A stretch of 6,893 bases of DNA, taken from contig JAKANW010000154.1 of the NCBI GenBank assembly GCA_021823555.1, forward strand, positions 1-6,893. The letters run 5' to 3'. Positions 1 to 6,157 of the stretch are shown piece by piece. The translations under genes and the position numbers were made by a program. The stretch comes from Chloroflexota bacterium (GTDB lineage Bacteria; Chloroflexota; Anaerolineae; Anaerolineales; Villigracilaceae). Below the pieces are notes generated by a model, which searched no databases, was not told the origin of the DNA, and worked only from the letters and a program-made list of their open reading frames with translations. Position 1 is the first letter of the stretch, and every line of letters starts with the position of its first letter.

Positions 1-828
1 GTCGAGCACCGTCCTTTTTTGGATAAAGTCCTTGAAAATCTTCCAGAGAAGCAAACAATCGAAAGGATCACAGAGAGTCATTCGATTATCGTCCAGTGCC
101 TGGGAGCGTTTCGCGTGCTGGTGAATGGAGAAGAAATTTCACAGGAACGTTGGGTTTCAGCAAAGGCGCGCGATTTGCTGGCATATTTTGTTACGATGCG
201 CGGCGAACGCACCCCTGCGGAGAAAGTCTTCGATGCGATTTGGGGTGATAAGGCAAACACGAGTCGTACGGCATTCCATACAGCGCTTTCGCGTTTGCGC
301 AATGCCTTGCGAAGCGGTAATGACAATCCGCGTTTTATTCTGGTGGAAGTCGGTGAATACTGGCTGGACTCCGCGCGCTTCAAAATTGATGTGGATGAGT
401 TCGACTCTGCATTGGCAAAGGCGCACGCGGCGAAGCGCGGTGCGGCCTCCGCTGAATGGTATGAGAGCGCTGTGCAATTGTACGAGGGTGAATATCTGTC
501 AAATCTTTATTATGAATGGGTCTTCCCTGAGCGACGAAGGCTGCTTCAATCGTATCTCAGCGCCCTGCAGGGCTTGAGCAAGTATCATCTTGCCAATCAA
601 TCTCCAAAGCTGGCGTTAAGTTATATCGAACGCGCAATTCCACTCGATCCCTTGAATGAAGATCTGTATTGCCATGCCATGCGCGCTCACGCCGCGATGG
701 AAGACCGCGCCGGTTTAGCCCAGCAATATCAAACTTTAAGGCACATCCTCGCCAAGGAATTGGACATGGAGCCTTTGCCAAGCACCAGGGAACTTTACCG
801 AAATTTGACAGAGAAAACAGGAAGGTAA
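1..828 (+). CDS. SARP/BTAD-type transcriptional regulator, C-terminal part (5' end outside window)
   Basis: The frame is open from base 1 to a TAA at 826-828, giving 275 visible residues. A TTG at 19 could be called as a start, but codons upstream stay open, so this is most likely the C-terminal end of a longer protein. Visible residues about 31-110 look like an OmpR-like winged helix: a short beta-rich lead-in (CLGAFRVLVNGEEI), a WVSAKARDLLAYF helix, and a recognition-helix region with SRTAFHTALSRLRNAL. Residues about 118-265 match a bacterial transcriptional activation domain (BTAD): DVDEFDSAL, the YEGEYL segment, ERRRLLQSYLSAL, and TPR-like helices ending in LAKELDMEPLPSTRELY. Such domains occur in SARP activators and at the C-terminus of large MalT/LuxR-like ATPase regulators; the missing N-terminus decides between these. 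The function would be DNA-binding transcriptional control in the cytoplasm; the target is unknown. It ends 78 nt before the response regulator, and I see no terminator between them. Confidence 0.85.
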   Translation, partial: VEHRPFLDKVLENLPEKQTIERITESHSIIVQCLGAFRVLVNGEEISQERWVSAKARDLLAYFVTMRGERTPAEKVFDAIWGDKANTSRTAFHTALSRLRNALRSGNDNPRFILVEVGEYWLDSARFKIDVDEFDSALAKAHAAKRGAASAEWYESAVQLYEGEYLSNLYYEWVFPERRRLLQSYLSALQGLSKYHLANQSPKLALSYIERAIPLDPLNEDLYCHAMRAHAAMEDRAGLAQQYQTLRHILAKELDMEPLPSTRELYRNLTEKTGR

Positions 829-866
829 ACCGCCAAAATTGCCGTATCTCCCTCCCTGAAAAGCCT

Positions 867-900
867 GCTTCATTTTGACTTCACTTTTGAAGTGTACAAT
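867..900 (+). promoter_or_regulatory. Pho-box-like promoter of the two-component operon
   Basis: Two 7-bp direct repeats, GCTTCAT (867-873) and ACTTCAC (878-884), are separated by 4 bp (period 11). Exactly 10 bp then follow before a -10-like TACAAT (895-900). The layout copies that known for PhoB/OmpR-family activators, where the box replaces the -35 element. A TTGACT at 875-880 is present but only 14 bp from the -10, too close for a normal sigma-70 -35. A small dyad (ACTTCA 878-883 / TGAAGT 888-893) overlaps the second repeat. The expected transcription start, 6-7 nt after the -10, falls at about 907, the A of the response-regulator ATG. The same arrangement precedes the secreted-protein gene at 2967-3000. 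Confidence 0.65.
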
Positions 901-906
901 GTCATC

Positions 907-1593
907 ATGCGAATCTTGCTCGTTGAAGATGAACTCAAAATTTCTACCTATGTCAAACGCGGATTGGAAGAAGCTGGCTACGCGGTGGATGCGGTGTACA
1001 CAGGCCGCGATGCGCTGGATTGGGCGGTTGCCACTGCCTACGATCTGATCATCCTCGACATCCTGATCCCCAAAGTGGATGGGCTTACCGTTTGCCGCGA
1101 ATTGCGCGCCGAGAAGAACCGTACCCCGATTCTCATGCTCACTGCCCGCGACACAGTGGACGACCGCGTCACCGGTCTGGATGCCGGCGCGGACGACTAT
1201 CTGGTCAAGCCGTTTGCGATGAAGGAATTGTTGGCGCGCGTCCGCGCACTGGCGCGCCGCGCAAACGAAGCGCCCAAATCGCCTGTGCTAACCCTGGCTG
1301 ATCTCACGCTTGATCCATCTGCACATCGGGTCACGCGCGGCGGCAAAGTGATTGACCTGCCCGCCAAAGAGTTTTCCATTCTGGAATACCTGCTTCGCAA
1401 TACAGGCCGCGTGCTCACGCGCACCATGATCGCTGAACATGTATGGAACTACGACTCCTATAACCAATCCAATGTGGTGGATGTCTACATCCGCAATCTG
1501 CGCCGTAAAGCGGACGATCCATTCGAGCCAAAACTCATCCATACCCTGCGCGGCATAGGCTACCGCCTTTCCATCGAGGAAGATGAAAATTAA
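907..1593 (+). CDS. OmpR/PhoB-family two-component response regulator
   Basis: This 228-residue protein has the usual length and domain order of the OmpR/PhoB family. The receiver domain (about 1-115) shows the acidic pair E7/D8 in MRILLVEDE, the phospho-acceptor D51 in LIILDILIPKVDG, T79 in MLTARD, Y98, and K101 in the LVKPF motif. The winged-helix DNA-binding domain (about 128-225) carries LPAKEFSILEYLLRNTGRVLTR split over its central helices, VVDVYIRNLRRKAD as recognition helix, and the HTLRGIGYRL wing. I chose ATG 907 over an in-frame GTG at 892 because receivers of this family begin with MRILLVEDE, and because 892 lies inside the promoter spacer. No Shine-Dalgarno precedes 907, which fits a leaderless mRNA. 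The protein presumably receives phosphate from the histidine kinase, whose start codon lies inside this gene (11-nt overlap). Its exact stimulus is unknown; it could belong to the MprA/CusR/PrrA-like group. Confidence 0.95.
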   Translation: MRILLVEDELKISTYVKRGLEEAGYAVDAVYTGRDALDWAVATAYDLIILDILIPKVDGLTVCRELRAEKNRTPILMLTARDTVDDRVTGLDAGADDYLVKPFAMKELLARVRALARRANEAPKSPVLTLADLTLDPSAHRVTRGGKVIDLPAKEFSILEYLLRNTGRVLTRTMIAEHVWNYDSYNQSNVVDVYIRNLRRKADDPFEPKLIHTLRGIGYRLSIEEDEN

Positions 1594-2962
1594 TTCCCTG
1601 CGCTTTCGCTTTGGATTATGGGTCGGTGGTTTCCTGCTGGCCTCCCTTTTGCTTTTTGGTGTCTATGTCTACGCCAGCATGTCGCGCAACCTCCATGCGG
1701 CAGTGGATGACGCCTTGCGTTTGAGCGCCACCCAGTCCATGGGAACGCTCAACGTGGACAATGGCCGCATCATTTTGGCCGATAACCTTCCCGAAAACAA
1801 CAGCGATATGGAGGCTCTGCGGGCGCGCGGATTCACCGTGCGCTTTCTCGATGCAAACGGCGTTTTGCTTGGCGGCTTTGGCGCAAATTGGAATACATCC
1901 TTAGCATCCATCCATCTTGGAAAACAAGCTTCCTTCTTTACAACAACCAACACCCAGGGAGAACCCGATTCCCGCGTCTACATTCTGCCCGTGATGAACG
2001 GCAACCAGATCGCGGGATATGTTCAGACCGCGCAAAGTCTTGAGAATACCCAACAAACATTGGAACGATTGCAACTCTCCCTTCTGCTGGGAATCCCGTT
2101 TTTGACCCTGCTCGCCGCGCTGGGTGGATATTTTCTGGCAGGACGCGCGCTCAAGCCTGTGGATGAAATCACCAATACCGCGCGCCGAATCTCTGCACAG
2201 GATCTATCTGCCCGCCTCAACCTGCCCGACAATGGCGACGAACTGGGACGGCTCGCCTCCACCTTTGACGATATGCTGGCGCGGCTCGACGATTCGTTTC
2301 GCCGCGAACGACAGTTCACCTCGGACGCCTCGCATGAACTTCGCACGCCGCTGGCCGCCATGCAGACCATCATCGGTGTGATGCGTTCGCAGAAACGGAC
2401 AACCACAGAATACGAGGAGGCCCTCGATGATTTGGGGGAGGAGACCAATCGCCTGCGTTCGTTGACAGAAGATTTGCTCAGGCTGGCGCGCGGTGAACAA
2501 CCCGTCCCATTGCAAAAAGAGCGCGTGGATTTGTCGGCTTTGCTGGAAGATGTCGCAGAATCGCTGACCCCGCTGGCAGAGGCGAAGGGACTCACTTTGG
2601 AATGCCGCGTCCAGCCGAATTTAACGGTCAGCAGTGATCGGGACGGTCTGATCCGGCTCTTTGTCAATTTAGTGGATAATGCCATCAAGTTCAGCGAGTC
2701 GGGCAAGGTTATGGTGTCCGCACAAATCGAGTCGAATATCATCCGAGTTAACGTGACCGATACAGGCAAAGGGATCGCGCCTGAACATCTCGATCACATC
2801 TTTGATCGTTTTTATCGCGCGGATGCTTCGCGCACGCAGGCGGGCACGGGATTGGGACTGGCAATTGCCCTGCAAATTGTGCGCGCACAGGGGGGAGATA
2901 TTACGGTGAAGAGTGAACTGGGAGTGGGGACAACCTTTTCAGTGACACTGCCGGCTCTGTAA
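1583..2962 (+). CDS. HAMP-domain sensor histidine kinase
   Basis: This 459-residue membrane kinase is paired with the preceding response regulator, overlapping it by 11 nt, so translation is probably coupled. Residues about 11-31 form the first membrane segment. About 32-163 is an extracytoplasmic sensor region without a domain I recognise, and about 164-187 is the second membrane segment. A HAMP linker follows (about 187-240; RALKPVDEITNTARRI, GDELGRLASTFDDML). The HisKA domain carries the phospho-acceptor H251 in SDASHELRTPLAAM. The ATPase domain has the N box with N366 (NLVDNAIKF), G1 with D393 (DTGKGIAP), the F box (IFDRFYRAD) and G2 (421-426, GTGLGL). All catalytic motifs are present. 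Architecture resembles ArlS/BaeS/CusS-type kinases that sense envelope stress or metals, but the ligand cannot be read from the sequence. The start is supported by the basic residues just before the first membrane helix; a GAGGA lies only 2 nt upstream of the ATG. Confidence 0.95.
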   Translation: MKINSLRFRFGLWVGGFLLASLLLFGVYVYASMSRNLHAAVDDALRLSATQSMGTLNVDNGRIILADNLPENNSDMEALRARGFTVRFLDANGVLLGGFGANWNTSLASIHLGKQASFFTTTNTQGEPDSRVYILPVMNGNQIAGYVQTAQSLENTQQTLERLQLSLLLGIPFLTLLAALGGYFLAGRALKPVDEITNTARRISAQDLSARLNLPDNGDELGRLASTFDDMLARLDDSFRRERQFTSDASHELRTPLAAMQTIIGVMRSQKRTTTEYEEALDDLGEETNRLRSLTEDLLRLARGEQPVPLQKERVDLSALLEDVAESLTPLAEAKGLTLECRVQPNLTVSSDRDGLIRLFVNLVDNAIKFSESGKVMVSAQIESNIIRVNVTDTGKGIAPEHLDHIFDRFYRADASRTQAGTGLGLAIALQIVRAQGGDITVKSELGVGTTFSVTLPAL

Positions 2963-2966
2963 TTTC

Positions 2967-3000
2967 ACTTCATGACGACTTCATCTCCGCCCGCTATGAT
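2967..3000 (+). promoter_or_regulatory. Pho-box-like promoter of the small secreted-protein gene
   Basis: Two identical repeats ACTTCAT (2967-2973 and 2978-2984) lie at an 11-bp period, start 4 nt after the kinase stop codon, and are followed after exactly 10 bp by a -10-like TATGAT (2995-3000). No -35 hexamer is evident, as expected for an activator-dependent promoter. The layout is the same as at 867-900, so the window's own response regulator is the obvious candidate activator. Predicted transcription start is about 3006-3007, giving a 5' UTR of about 42 nt. No terminator is seen between the kinase and this gene, so read-through from the operon could also transcribe it. Confidence 0.65.
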
Positions 3001-3048
3001 CAACATCGAACGGCGCACAGTGCGTCGAATCAGAAAAGGAGATGAACC

Positions 3049-3426
3049 ATGAAACTCAACCGATTTTTTGCTCTCGCGGCAATTGCCCTGCTGGTTGTGG
3101 GCGCGATGGGCGCCATCAGCATGAAGGCTTTTGCCAAAAGCAGTGCGGCTCCTGTCACACAAACTTCCCTTCAGGCGCAGAGTTGCTCGCAGGATCAAGC
3201 CGATGGCACGGAAGTCCAATCTGCCACCGACACCGATAACGTGGATTTGCAATGCGGCGACCAGAACGCACCCGACACCGGTGTGGAAGCCGCAGGTACG
3301 GGCGGGCAGGAAACTGTCAGCGCTACGGATACCGACAATGTGAACGTTGAAGAACAAGTCGGTGACCAAAGCGGCGCGGATACCGGCGTGGAAGCGCCTG
3401 AAGCTGTTGCCCCTGCTGGCAAGTAG
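3049..3426 (+). CDS. Small secreted acidic protein with two internal repeats
   Basis: I do not recognise a named family. The protein has 125 residues. Residues 1-29 form a signal peptide: basic MKLNR, hydrophobic core 6-23, and a signal peptidase I-like AFA at 27-29. The mature part is acidic, low in complexity, and contains a duplication. SATDTDNV occurs at 58-65 and 91-98, GDQ at 70-72 and 105-107, and DTGVEA at 76-81 and 111-116. The DTDN clusters could bind cations, and C46/C69 are its only cysteines; both points are speculative. Most codons of the shared motifs differ synonymously (six of eight in SATDTDNV, including Ser TCT versus AGC), which argues that the protein is under selection and the gene is real. 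AAGGAG at 3036-3041 is an ideal Shine-Dalgarno 7 nt from the ATG. It follows the kinase by 86 nt, has its own box-bearing promoter, and ends before a strong terminator. It is probably an exported target, or an accessory/sensor partner, of the two-component system. Confidence 0.85.
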   Translation: MKLNRFFALAAIALLVVGAMGAISMKAFAKSSAAPVTQTSLQAQSCSQDQADGTEVQSATDTDNVDLQCGDQNAPDTGVEAAGTGGQETVSATDTDNVNVEEQVGDQSGADTGVEAPEAVAPAGK

Positions 3427-3443
3427 TCTCATCCTCTCGACAA

Positions 3444-3470
3444 CGCCCCCGGACAACCGGGGGCGCTTTT
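3444..3470 (+). terminator. Rho-independent terminator
   Basis: A perfect 9-bp GC-rich stem, CGCCCCCGG (3444-3452) with CCGGGGGCG (3457-3465), closes a 4-nt loop (ACAA) and is followed by CTTTT. It begins 17 nt after the stop of the secreted-protein gene and should end transcripts of the signalling cassette. Confidence 0.9.
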
Positions 3471-3567
3471 CGTTATCGTGGGAATGATCCTCAACGTGGC
3501 AATTACCCCTCGAAGGCTGTCCACTCGAAAGGTGGTGGAGGCGCTGGGGATGTTCCATTTCATTTGA

Positions 3568-3650
3568 AACCGTCCCGCAGGCGTTGCCCTGAGCCTGCCG
3601 AAGGGTTTGAAAGGACGGTCAAATTCGCCCAATCGAACCTGCGGGACGTT
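3568..3650. repeat. Composite inverted repeat with dispersed-repeat core (intergenic)
   Basis: The outer arms CGTCCCGCAGG (3571-3581) and CCTGCGGGACG (3638-3648) are perfect 11-bp complements. Between them sits a GC-rich core, TGCCCTGAGCCTGCCGAAGG (3585-3604), of a kind I know as a dispersed repeat in many bacterial genomes. A further segment, GGACGGTCAAA (3613-3623), can pair with 3563-3575 with a two-base bulge, so the left arm has two alternative partners. It lies in the 469-bp gap between the secreted-protein gene and hemA. It is most simply a non-autonomous repeat or MITE-like element. The left arm is not followed by a T-run, so this is not a classical terminator. Confidence 0.6.
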
Positions 3651-3692
3651 CTTTCCCAAGTCCTTCACATAAAAAGTAATTCGCGATGACCG

Positions 3693-3725
3693 GAATAATG
3701 TCATGAGATAACCATGACATTATTC
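3693..3725. promoter_or_regulatory. Perfect 13-bp dyad, possible operator
   Basis: GAATAATGTCATG (3693-3705) and CATGACATTATTC (3713-3725) are exact reverse complements around a 7-nt spacer. The element is AT-rich, lies about 170 bp upstream of the hemA start, and is not followed by a T-tract, so I favour a protein-binding dyad over a terminator, though an RNA hairpin is possible. I cannot name the binding protein. Confidence 0.45.
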
Positions 3726-3751
3726 TCATTAACTGCTGGCTCCTGCTTCGC

Positions 3752-3850
3752 ATTAACATTCACTTAATCGTACAAGTGAAATTATTAACCAACGCTAATC
3801 CAAATCTATAGAAATCTATATGTATTTATTTCTATAAGGTGCTTATATTT
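3752..3850 (+). promoter_or_regulatory. AT-rich putative hem operon promoter region
   Basis: Base composition drops to strongly AT-rich here, in contrast to the neighbouring genes. Contents: a 7-bp dyad TTCACTT (3759-3765) / AAGTGAA (3774-3780); a direct repeat AAATCTATA at 3802-3810 and 3812-3820 with a weaker third copy at 3828-3836; and several -10-like hexamers (for example TATAAG 3833-3838). No convincing -35/-10 pair at 16-18 bp stands out, so the exact promoter is not assigned. Position and composition make it the likely promoter zone of hemA-hemC-hemD. Confidence 0.35.
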
Positions 3851-3895
3851 GCAGCCGGTTAGACGTCATACTTTGCATCAATTGGTTGCTCATCA

Positions 3896-5221
3896 ATGCA
3901 CACCCTTTGTCTTGGACTCAATCACACCACTGCTCCCCTCAAACTTCGCGAACAATTTTCGCTAGATGAAAATGGGATTCGTTCCGCGTTAGCTCGCCTC
4001 TCTTGTGGACATATATCCACATCCATCGCTGAACTTATCATCATCTCCACCTGTAACCGCATCGAACTATATGCCGCCTCCAGCAAATTGGCTTTTGCCG
4101 AGTTGGAGGCTTTTTTGTCGGAAGTGAGCGGCGTGAAGGCGGAACATTTCCACACGCATACCTATCGCTTTATGGACATGGAAGTTGTCCGCCATCTGTT
4201 TGAAGTCTCGGCAGGACTCGACTCGCTCGTAGTGGGTGAACCGCAAATCCTGGGACAGGTCACACGCGCGCTCGAACTTTCGCGCGGACAAAACGCGGCG
4301 GGTCCCCTGCTCAATCGTCTGTTCCAATCTGCCATCCATGCAGGCAAACGCGCCCGCACAGAGACGGGCATCAGCCGCAACCCGGCCTCGGTTTCGTCGC
4401 TGGCCGCCTCGCTGGCGGAACGAGTCGTCCATCCCATCGCCAAGGCGCAGGTCGTCATCCTGGGCGCGGGCGAAATGGCGGAGCTGACCGTCGAAGCGCT
4501 GCGCAAGCGCGGGGTCGGAAAGATCCGGGTGATCAACCGAACGCTGGAACGCGCCCGCGAAATGGCAAAACGCTGGGGCGCAGAATCCGCCACTTTCGAA
4601 TTTCTCCAGAAAGCCCTGTGCGATGCCGACATCCTGATCGCGTCCACGGGCGCGCCGCACACGCTCGTGGATACACAGATGGTGCAGCAGGCCATGCGCA
4701 CCCGCCCGCATCGCCCGCTGGCGCTGATTGACATCGCCGTGCCGCGCGACATTGATCCTGCCGCCGCCGATATTCACGGTGTGCGCCTTTACGACATGGA
4801 CACGCTGAACGCTCAACTCGAACATTCACTGGCTGAGCGCGTGGCCGAGGTGCCGCAGGTCAAAGCCATACTCGAAGAGGAACTCTCGCAATTTGCCGAA
4901 TATCTGAAATCGCTGGAGATGTTGCCGCTCATTGTTGACATGCGCCAGCAAGCCGAAAGCATCCGACAAGCCGAACTGGAAAAGACCTTGCGCCGTATGC
5001 CAGACCTGACCGACGCCGAGCGTATCCGCATCGAGGCCCTGACCGAAGCGCTGGTCAACAAACTTTTGGACGCTCCTGTCCGCCGCCTGCGCGCCGAAGC
5101 TGCCTGCCCGCATGCGCCTGAATATGCCACCGTGGCCCGCACCTTGTTTGGCTTGAAGCCCGAAAGCAGATTGTGTACTTTGTCGGGCGAGGCCTGTCCA
5201 ATCCCCACTGCGGCTGATTGA
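3896..5221 (+). CDS. hemA: Glutamyl-tRNA reductase
   Basis: HemA reduces glutamyl-tRNA(Glu) with NADPH to glutamate-1-semialdehyde, the first committed step of the C5 route to tetrapyrroles, in the cytoplasm. The 441-residue length is normal. The N-terminal catalytic domain shows GLNHTTAPLKLRE (7-19), the STCNRIELYA motif with the nucleophilic cysteine at C53, H100 in VVRHLFEVSAGLDS, and VVGEPQILGQV (112-122). The NADPH-binding Rossmann domain has VVILGAGEMAEL (186-197), VINRTLERA, the ASTGAPH segment (249-255) and LIDIAVPRDIDP (277-288). The C-terminal part (about 310-425) forms the dimerisation helices, with LPLIVDMRQQAE and ALVNKLLDAPV. The ATG at 3896 gives the standard MHxLCLGLNHTTAP start; I see no clear Shine-Dalgarno. 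It opens the haem operon and ends 15 nt before hemC. Confidence 0.97.
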   Translation: MHTLCLGLNHTTAPLKLREQFSLDENGIRSALARLSCGHISTSIAELIIISTCNRIELYAASSKLAFAELEAFLSEVSGVKAEHFHTHTYRFMDMEVVRHLFEVSAGLDSLVVGEPQILGQVTRALELSRGQNAAGPLLNRLFQSAIHAGKRARTETGISRNPASVSSLAASLAERVVHPIAKAQVVILGAGEMAELTVEALRKRGVGKIRVINRTLERAREMAKRWGAESATFEFLQKALCDADILIASTGAPHTLVDTQMVQQAMRTRPHRPLALIDIAVPRDIDPAAADIHGVRLYDMDTLNAQLEHSLAERVAEVPQVKAILEEELSQFAEYLKSLEMLPLIVDMRQQAESIRQAELEKTLRRMPDLTDAERIRIEALTEALVNKLLDAPVRRLRAEAACPHAPEYATVARTLFGLKPESRLCTLSGEACPIPTAAD

Positions 5222-5236
5222 TAAGCAGAGGCGGAC

Positions 5237-6157
5237 ATGAAATTGATTTTTGCGACAAGACCTTCTGCCCTCGCCCGCTGGCAAACCCAGTGGGTAATCC
5301 GCGCGCTTCAAAACGTTCACCCCGATTTGATTTGCGAAGAAAAAATCATCACTACGCAAGGCGACAAAGTTCTGGATAAACCTTTGCCCGAAATCGGCGG
5401 CAAGGGACTCTTTACGCAGGAACTCGAAAGTGAATTATTGAATGGCGATGTGCATTGCGCGGTTCATTCCCTCAAGGATTTGCCCGTTGAAAATCCCTTT
5501 GGATTAACGATTGGATGTATCCCCGCCCGCGCGGAAGTGCGCGACGCCTTGATCTCTGCCCGCGGCTATACACTTTCGACTTTGCCCACAAACGCCTCTG
5601 TCGGGACCTCGAGCCTGCGCCGCGCGGCCCAGTTGCTTTCCCTGCGCCCGGACCTTCACACCGAGTCGTTGCGCGGCAACGTGGACACGCGCGTTCGTAA
5701 AGCGTTGGATGGTCAGTACGATGCCATTATTCTCGCAGGCGCGGGATTGACCCGTTTGGGATTGGATCATCACGTGACAGAATGGCTTCCACTCGATGTA
5801 ATGCTGCCTGCGCCTGGACAGGGCGCGCTGGCCGTCCAATGCCGCGCCGACGATCAGACTACCCTCAGCCTGCTCGCCGCGCTGGAAGATGAATCCACGC
5901 GAAAAGCGGTCGCTGCCGAACGCGCCTTCCTGAGCGGACTCGGCGGCGGATGTTCCGTGCCTGTGGCTGCTTATGCAGTCATCAGTGAACAGTCATCAGT
6001 GATCAGTTTGACGGGGTTGGTGATTTCGGAAGATGGAAAGAAGACCGTCAAAGTCACAGGGCAAGGCACAGACGCGCTCCAACTTGGAAACGAGCTTGCC
6101 CAACAGGCCATTCAACGAGGCGCGAGCGAAATCTTGAAACCGATCACTGTTCACTAA
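5237..6157 (+). CDS. hemC: Hydroxymethylbilane synthase (porphobilinogen deaminase)
   Basis: HemC joins four porphobilinogen molecules into the linear hydroxymethylbilane, using a covalently bound dipyrromethane cofactor. The 306-residue length is typical. Diagnostic motifs are the N-terminal ATRPSALARWQT, the IGGKGLFTQELE segment (53-64), the catalytic aspartate D81 in HSLKDLP, GTSSLRR (123-129), LRGNVDTR (145-152), LPAPGQGALAVQ (190-201) and the cofactor-attachment cysteine C239 in GLGGGCSVPVAAYA. An AGAGG at 5227-5231, 5 nt before the ATG, can serve as ribosome-binding site. Two parts of the gene are made of heptamer repeat DNA: residues about 247-257 (VISEQSSVIS) just after the cofactor loop, and the last codons plus stop (ITVH). 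Neither destroys the frame or a known catalytic residue, so I expect the enzyme to be active. Confidence 0.97.
   Translation: MKLIFATRPSALARWQTQWVIRALQNVHPDLICEEKIITTQGDKVLDKPLPEIGGKGLFTQELESELLNGDVHCAVHSLKDLPVENPFGLTIGCIPARAEVRDALISARGYTLSTLPTNASVGTSSLRRAAQLLSLRPDLHTESLRGNVDTRVRKALDGQYDAIILAGAGLTRLGLDHHVTEWLPLDVMLPAPGQGALAVQCRADDQTTLSLLAALEDESTRKAVAAERAFLSGLGGGCSVPVAAYAVISEQSSVISLTGLVISEDGKKTVKVTGQGTDALQLGNELAQQAIQRGASEILKPITVH
5976..6010 (+). repeat. CAGTNAT heptamer array inside hemC
   Basis: Five contiguous 7-bp units occur in direct orientation: CAGTCAT (5976), CAGTGAA (5983), CAGTCAT (5990), CAGTGAT (5997) and a degenerate CAGTTTG (6004). The first two and next two units form a 14-bp period (CAGTCATCAGTGA occurs twice). 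Translated in the hemC frame they give residues 247-257 plus the start of the next strand. An inverted copy lies at 6142-6177. Confidence 0.8.

Noticed and set aside
875..900. Plain sigma-70 promoter TTGACT/TACAAT
   Set aside because: The spacing is only 14 bp, against the usual 16-18, and the direct-repeat box explains the region better.
892..906. GTG at 892 as start of the response regulator (five extra residues)
   Set aside because: It lies within the promoter spacer, before the -10 element, and the family start MRILLVEDE begins at ATG 907.
2023..2769. 248-codon - strand open frame opposite the histidine kinase
   Set aside because: The translation is Ser/Arg-rich and lacks any motif; the + strand frame has every kinase motif. 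This is a shadow of biased codon use.
2965..3558. Long open frame (197 codons) on the - strand across the small secreted-protein gene
   Set aside because: It has no recognisable domain or start signal, runs through a strong terminator hairpin, and is antisense to a gene with a signal peptide, ideal ribosome-binding site and synonymous divergence between repeats.
3484..3567. 27-codon open frame in the intergenic region (starts MILNVAITPRR)
   Set aside because: There is no ribosome-binding site, it lies just downstream of a terminator, and its end runs into the repeat element. Too short to support.
4004..4021. Dyad TGTGGA-N6-TCCACA within hemA
   Set aside because: Short arms inside a conserved coding region; expected by chance at this scale.
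4067..4825. 252-codon - strand open frame opposite hemA
   Set aside because: Shadow frame antisense to a fully conserved glutamyl-tRNA reductase; no domain seen.
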